Source of the DNA: Halodesulfurarchaeum sp. | Lineage (GTDB): Archaea > Halobacteriota > Halobacteria > Halobacteriales > Halobacteriaceae | Length of the DNA stretch: 5,320 nucleotides | Reading direction: 5' to 3' | Assembly: GCA_018334775.1 (NCBI GenBank) | Contig: JAGXLJ010000099.1 | Location: 1-5,320, forward strand | Shown: one piece after another, positions 3,885-5,320 of the stretch | Layout of the letters: each line of letters opens with the position of its first letter | Position numbering within the stretch: position 1 is the first letter of the stretch | Notes under the pieces: generated by a model | Database searches by the model: none | The model's input: the letters and a program-made list of their open reading frames with translations, nothing else | Told to the model about the DNA's origin: nothing | Program-made: the position numbers and the translations under genes

Positions 3885-5320
3885 GCGTATGAGCAAAGTC
3901 TCGGTGACGGGCTCGAACCGGGTCATCGAGCCCGTCATCGAAGCCATCCACGACCTCGAAGTCGTCCACCTCTCAGAATACGAGGGCCAGATCGAGGGGT
4001 TTGAAACGGGAACGCCCCTCACTGGTGCCGATGACGCGGCGGACAATCTCGTGACAGTTCGTTCACTGCAGTCGATGTTGGACGTGACAGAGCGGGACAT
4101 CGAGGACCGCCGAATCCTCGACTGGGAGACGGTTCCGGAACGACTCGAAACGATCCGGGAGTCAGTGACCGAACTGGACGACGAGCGGGCCACGGTTCGA
4201 ACGGACCTCTCGAATGTTGAGGACGATCTCGGCTCGCTGCAGCCGTTCATCGACCTGGGGATCGACCTTGATCTGCTCCGGGGATACGAAACTCTCTCGG
4301 TCATGGCCGGAACTGGTGACCAGGACGCGGTCGAAACCGCACTGGAGGAGGCCGACACCATCGAGGCCTTTGAGGTGTTTACCGGTGACGACGTGCTCGC
4401 GGTCTTTGCGCATCCGGATGACGTCTCACTCGAGGACGTCCTCGTGGGCGTAGATTTCACGCAATACGAAGTGCCGGATGGCGAGGGTGATCCTCGGGAC
4501 GCTGCTGAAACTCTGCGGGAGAACCGAACGGAGTTGGAGGCGGAACTCGAGCGGATCGAGGAGGAACTGGCGGCGGCCCGCGAGGAACACGCCGAATTTC
4601 TGCTGGCGGTCGAGGAAGCGCTCTTCATCGACGTGCAAAAACGCGAAGCACCCCTTCGGTTTGCGACCTCGGACCACGCCTTTGTTGCCGAAGGTTGGAT
4701 TCCCGAGCGGGAATATGACACGTTCGAACAGACGGTTACCGAGGCCGCTGACGGCCACGTCGCCGTCGATGAAATCGAAGTAGCCGCCCATCAGGACTAT
4801 GCCCCCTCACACGAGGCTCATGAGCCAGACGAACCGGGACCGGAATCGACCGAAACCGAGGACGTGGCCGCAGATGGGGGGTCCGCTGAACTCGAATCGG
4901 GCGACTCGCCCCCGGTCCTGCTGGACAATCACCGCCTGGCCAAACCCTTCGAGGTACTCGTCAAAGCGATCAACCAGCCGACCTACTGGGAACTCGATCC
5001 AACCATCGCCATCCTGCTGACCTTCCCGCTCATGTTCGGATTCATGATCGGGGACGTGGGATACGGGATTCTGTACGCGACGATCGGGTATCTCATCGTC
5101 ACGCGGGTCGAGAGTGACGGGCTCAAGAGTCTCGGTGGGGTTGCGGTCTGGGCTGGAGCCTTTACGATCCTGTTTGGTATCCTCTACGGTGAAATATTCG
5201 GCCTGCACGGACTCGGAGACGTCCTCTGGGCTGGCCACCCGCCGCTCCACAAGGGACTCCAGCCGAACTTCCTCGCCTATGCCCAGGCGTGGCTGTTTCT
5301 GACGCTGTTCGTGGGACTTT
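3871..5320 (+). CDS. atpI: A-type ATP synthase membrane subunit I (subunit a equivalent), 3' end outside window
   Basis: The frame stays open from the ATG at 3871 to the right edge, giving 483 residues of a protein usually about 700 long. The start MLRPERMSKVSVTGS is the form I recall for haloarchaeal AtpI. Residues 1-340 are the cytoplasmic arm that binds the peripheral stalks, with coiled coils at about 90-118 and 210-243 and between them an alpha/beta lobe (FEVFTGDDVLAVFAHPDD). FATSDHAFVAEGWIPE (about 265-280) is the conserved second-lobe motif. Residues about 311-355 are a very acidic loop (HEPDEPGPESTETED), probably a halophilic expansion. The membrane domain begins near 378: FPLMFGFMIGDVGYGILY (385-402) is the family signature, then helices near 403-410, 416-434 and 470-483. 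The C-terminal helices with the essential proton/sodium-path arginine lie outside the window. Role: the stator half-channel for ions in the A-type ATP synthase. Genes for K, E, C, F, A, B and D are expected downstream. Confidence 0.97.
   Translation, partial: MLRPERMSKVSVTGSNRVIEPVIEAIHDLEVVHLSEYEGQIEGFETGTPLTGADDAADNLVTVRSLQSMLDVTERDIEDRRILDWETVPERLETIRESVTELDDERATVRTDLSNVEDDLGSLQPFIDLGIDLDLLRGYETLSVMAGTGDQDAVETALEEADTIEAFEVFTGDDVLAVFAHPDDVSLEDVLVGVDFTQYEVPDGEGDPRDAAETLRENRTELEAELERIEEELAAAREEHAEFLLAVEEALFIDVQKREAPLRFATSDHAFVAEGWIPEREYDTFEQTVTEAADGHVAVDEIEVAAHQDYAPSHEAHEPDEPGPESTETEDVAADGGSAELESGDSPPVLLDNHRLAKPFEVLVKAINQPTYWELDPTIAILLTFPLMFGFMIGDVGYGILYATIGYLIVTRVESDGLKSLGGVAVWAGAFTILFGILYGEIFGLHGLGDVLWAGHPPLHKGLQPNFLAYAQAWLFLTLFVGL

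Noticed and set aside
3540..4721. 393-codon open frame on the minus strand opposite atpH and atpI
   Set aside because: It is almost pure Ser/Arg low-complexity sequence, the antisense reading of Glu/Ala-rich coiled-coil codons, and spans two clearly real genes.
1..5320. CRISPR array, tRNA/rRNA gene, insertion sequence or toxin-antitoxin pair
   Set aside because: No regularly spaced repeats, tRNA-like cloverleaf, transposase motif or terminal inverted repeats were seen on either strand.

Overview
The window looks like a chromosome segment of a haloarchaeon (class Halobacteria). It is GC-rich by eye, its proteins are strongly acidic, and genes sit behind TATA-like elements about 27-30 bases before the start codon with little or no leader. 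Gene content also fits: an archaeal A-type ATP synthase operon, a haloarchaeal type IV pilin-like protein, and secreted proteins with many N-glycosylation sequons. The genus cannot be fixed from this sequence.

Layout. (1) Positions 1-910, minus strand: the first 303 residues of a membrane protein with a signal peptide, an outer-face domain, one transmembrane helix, an acidic linker and the beginning of what is probably a cytoplasmic winged-helix DNA-binding domain. The gene runs off the left edge. (2) 911-1057: a short divergent promoter region. (3) 1058-2257, plus: a 399-residue secreted protein of a haloarchaeal family without known function. (4) 2316-2834, plus: a small type IV pilin-like protein with its own promoter-like element and a probable GTG start. 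(5) 2790-3413, minus: a quinone C-methyltransferase closely resembling the plant/cyanobacterial MPBQ/MSBQ methyltransferase (VTE3 type). Its 3' end overlaps the pilin gene by exactly 15 codons in codon register. (6) 3414-3551: a divergent regulatory region with several small repeats. (7) 3552-3884, plus: atpH, and 3871 to the right edge, plus: atpI. These are the first two genes of the A-type ATP synthase operon, overlapping by 14 bases.

How the parts fit. The right half is bioenergetic: a gene that probably finishes the membrane quinone is divergent from the operon that builds the ATP synthase, across about 140 bp, so joint control is plausible. The left half is a cell-surface group: a probable membrane-bound regulator, a secreted protein divergent from it, and a pilin-like protein downstream. 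No RNA gene, insertion sequence, CRISPR array or phage gene was seen, and no gene-free stretch exceeds 150 bases. I do not see a clear new defence or mobile system. The least understood part is the surface group on the left.
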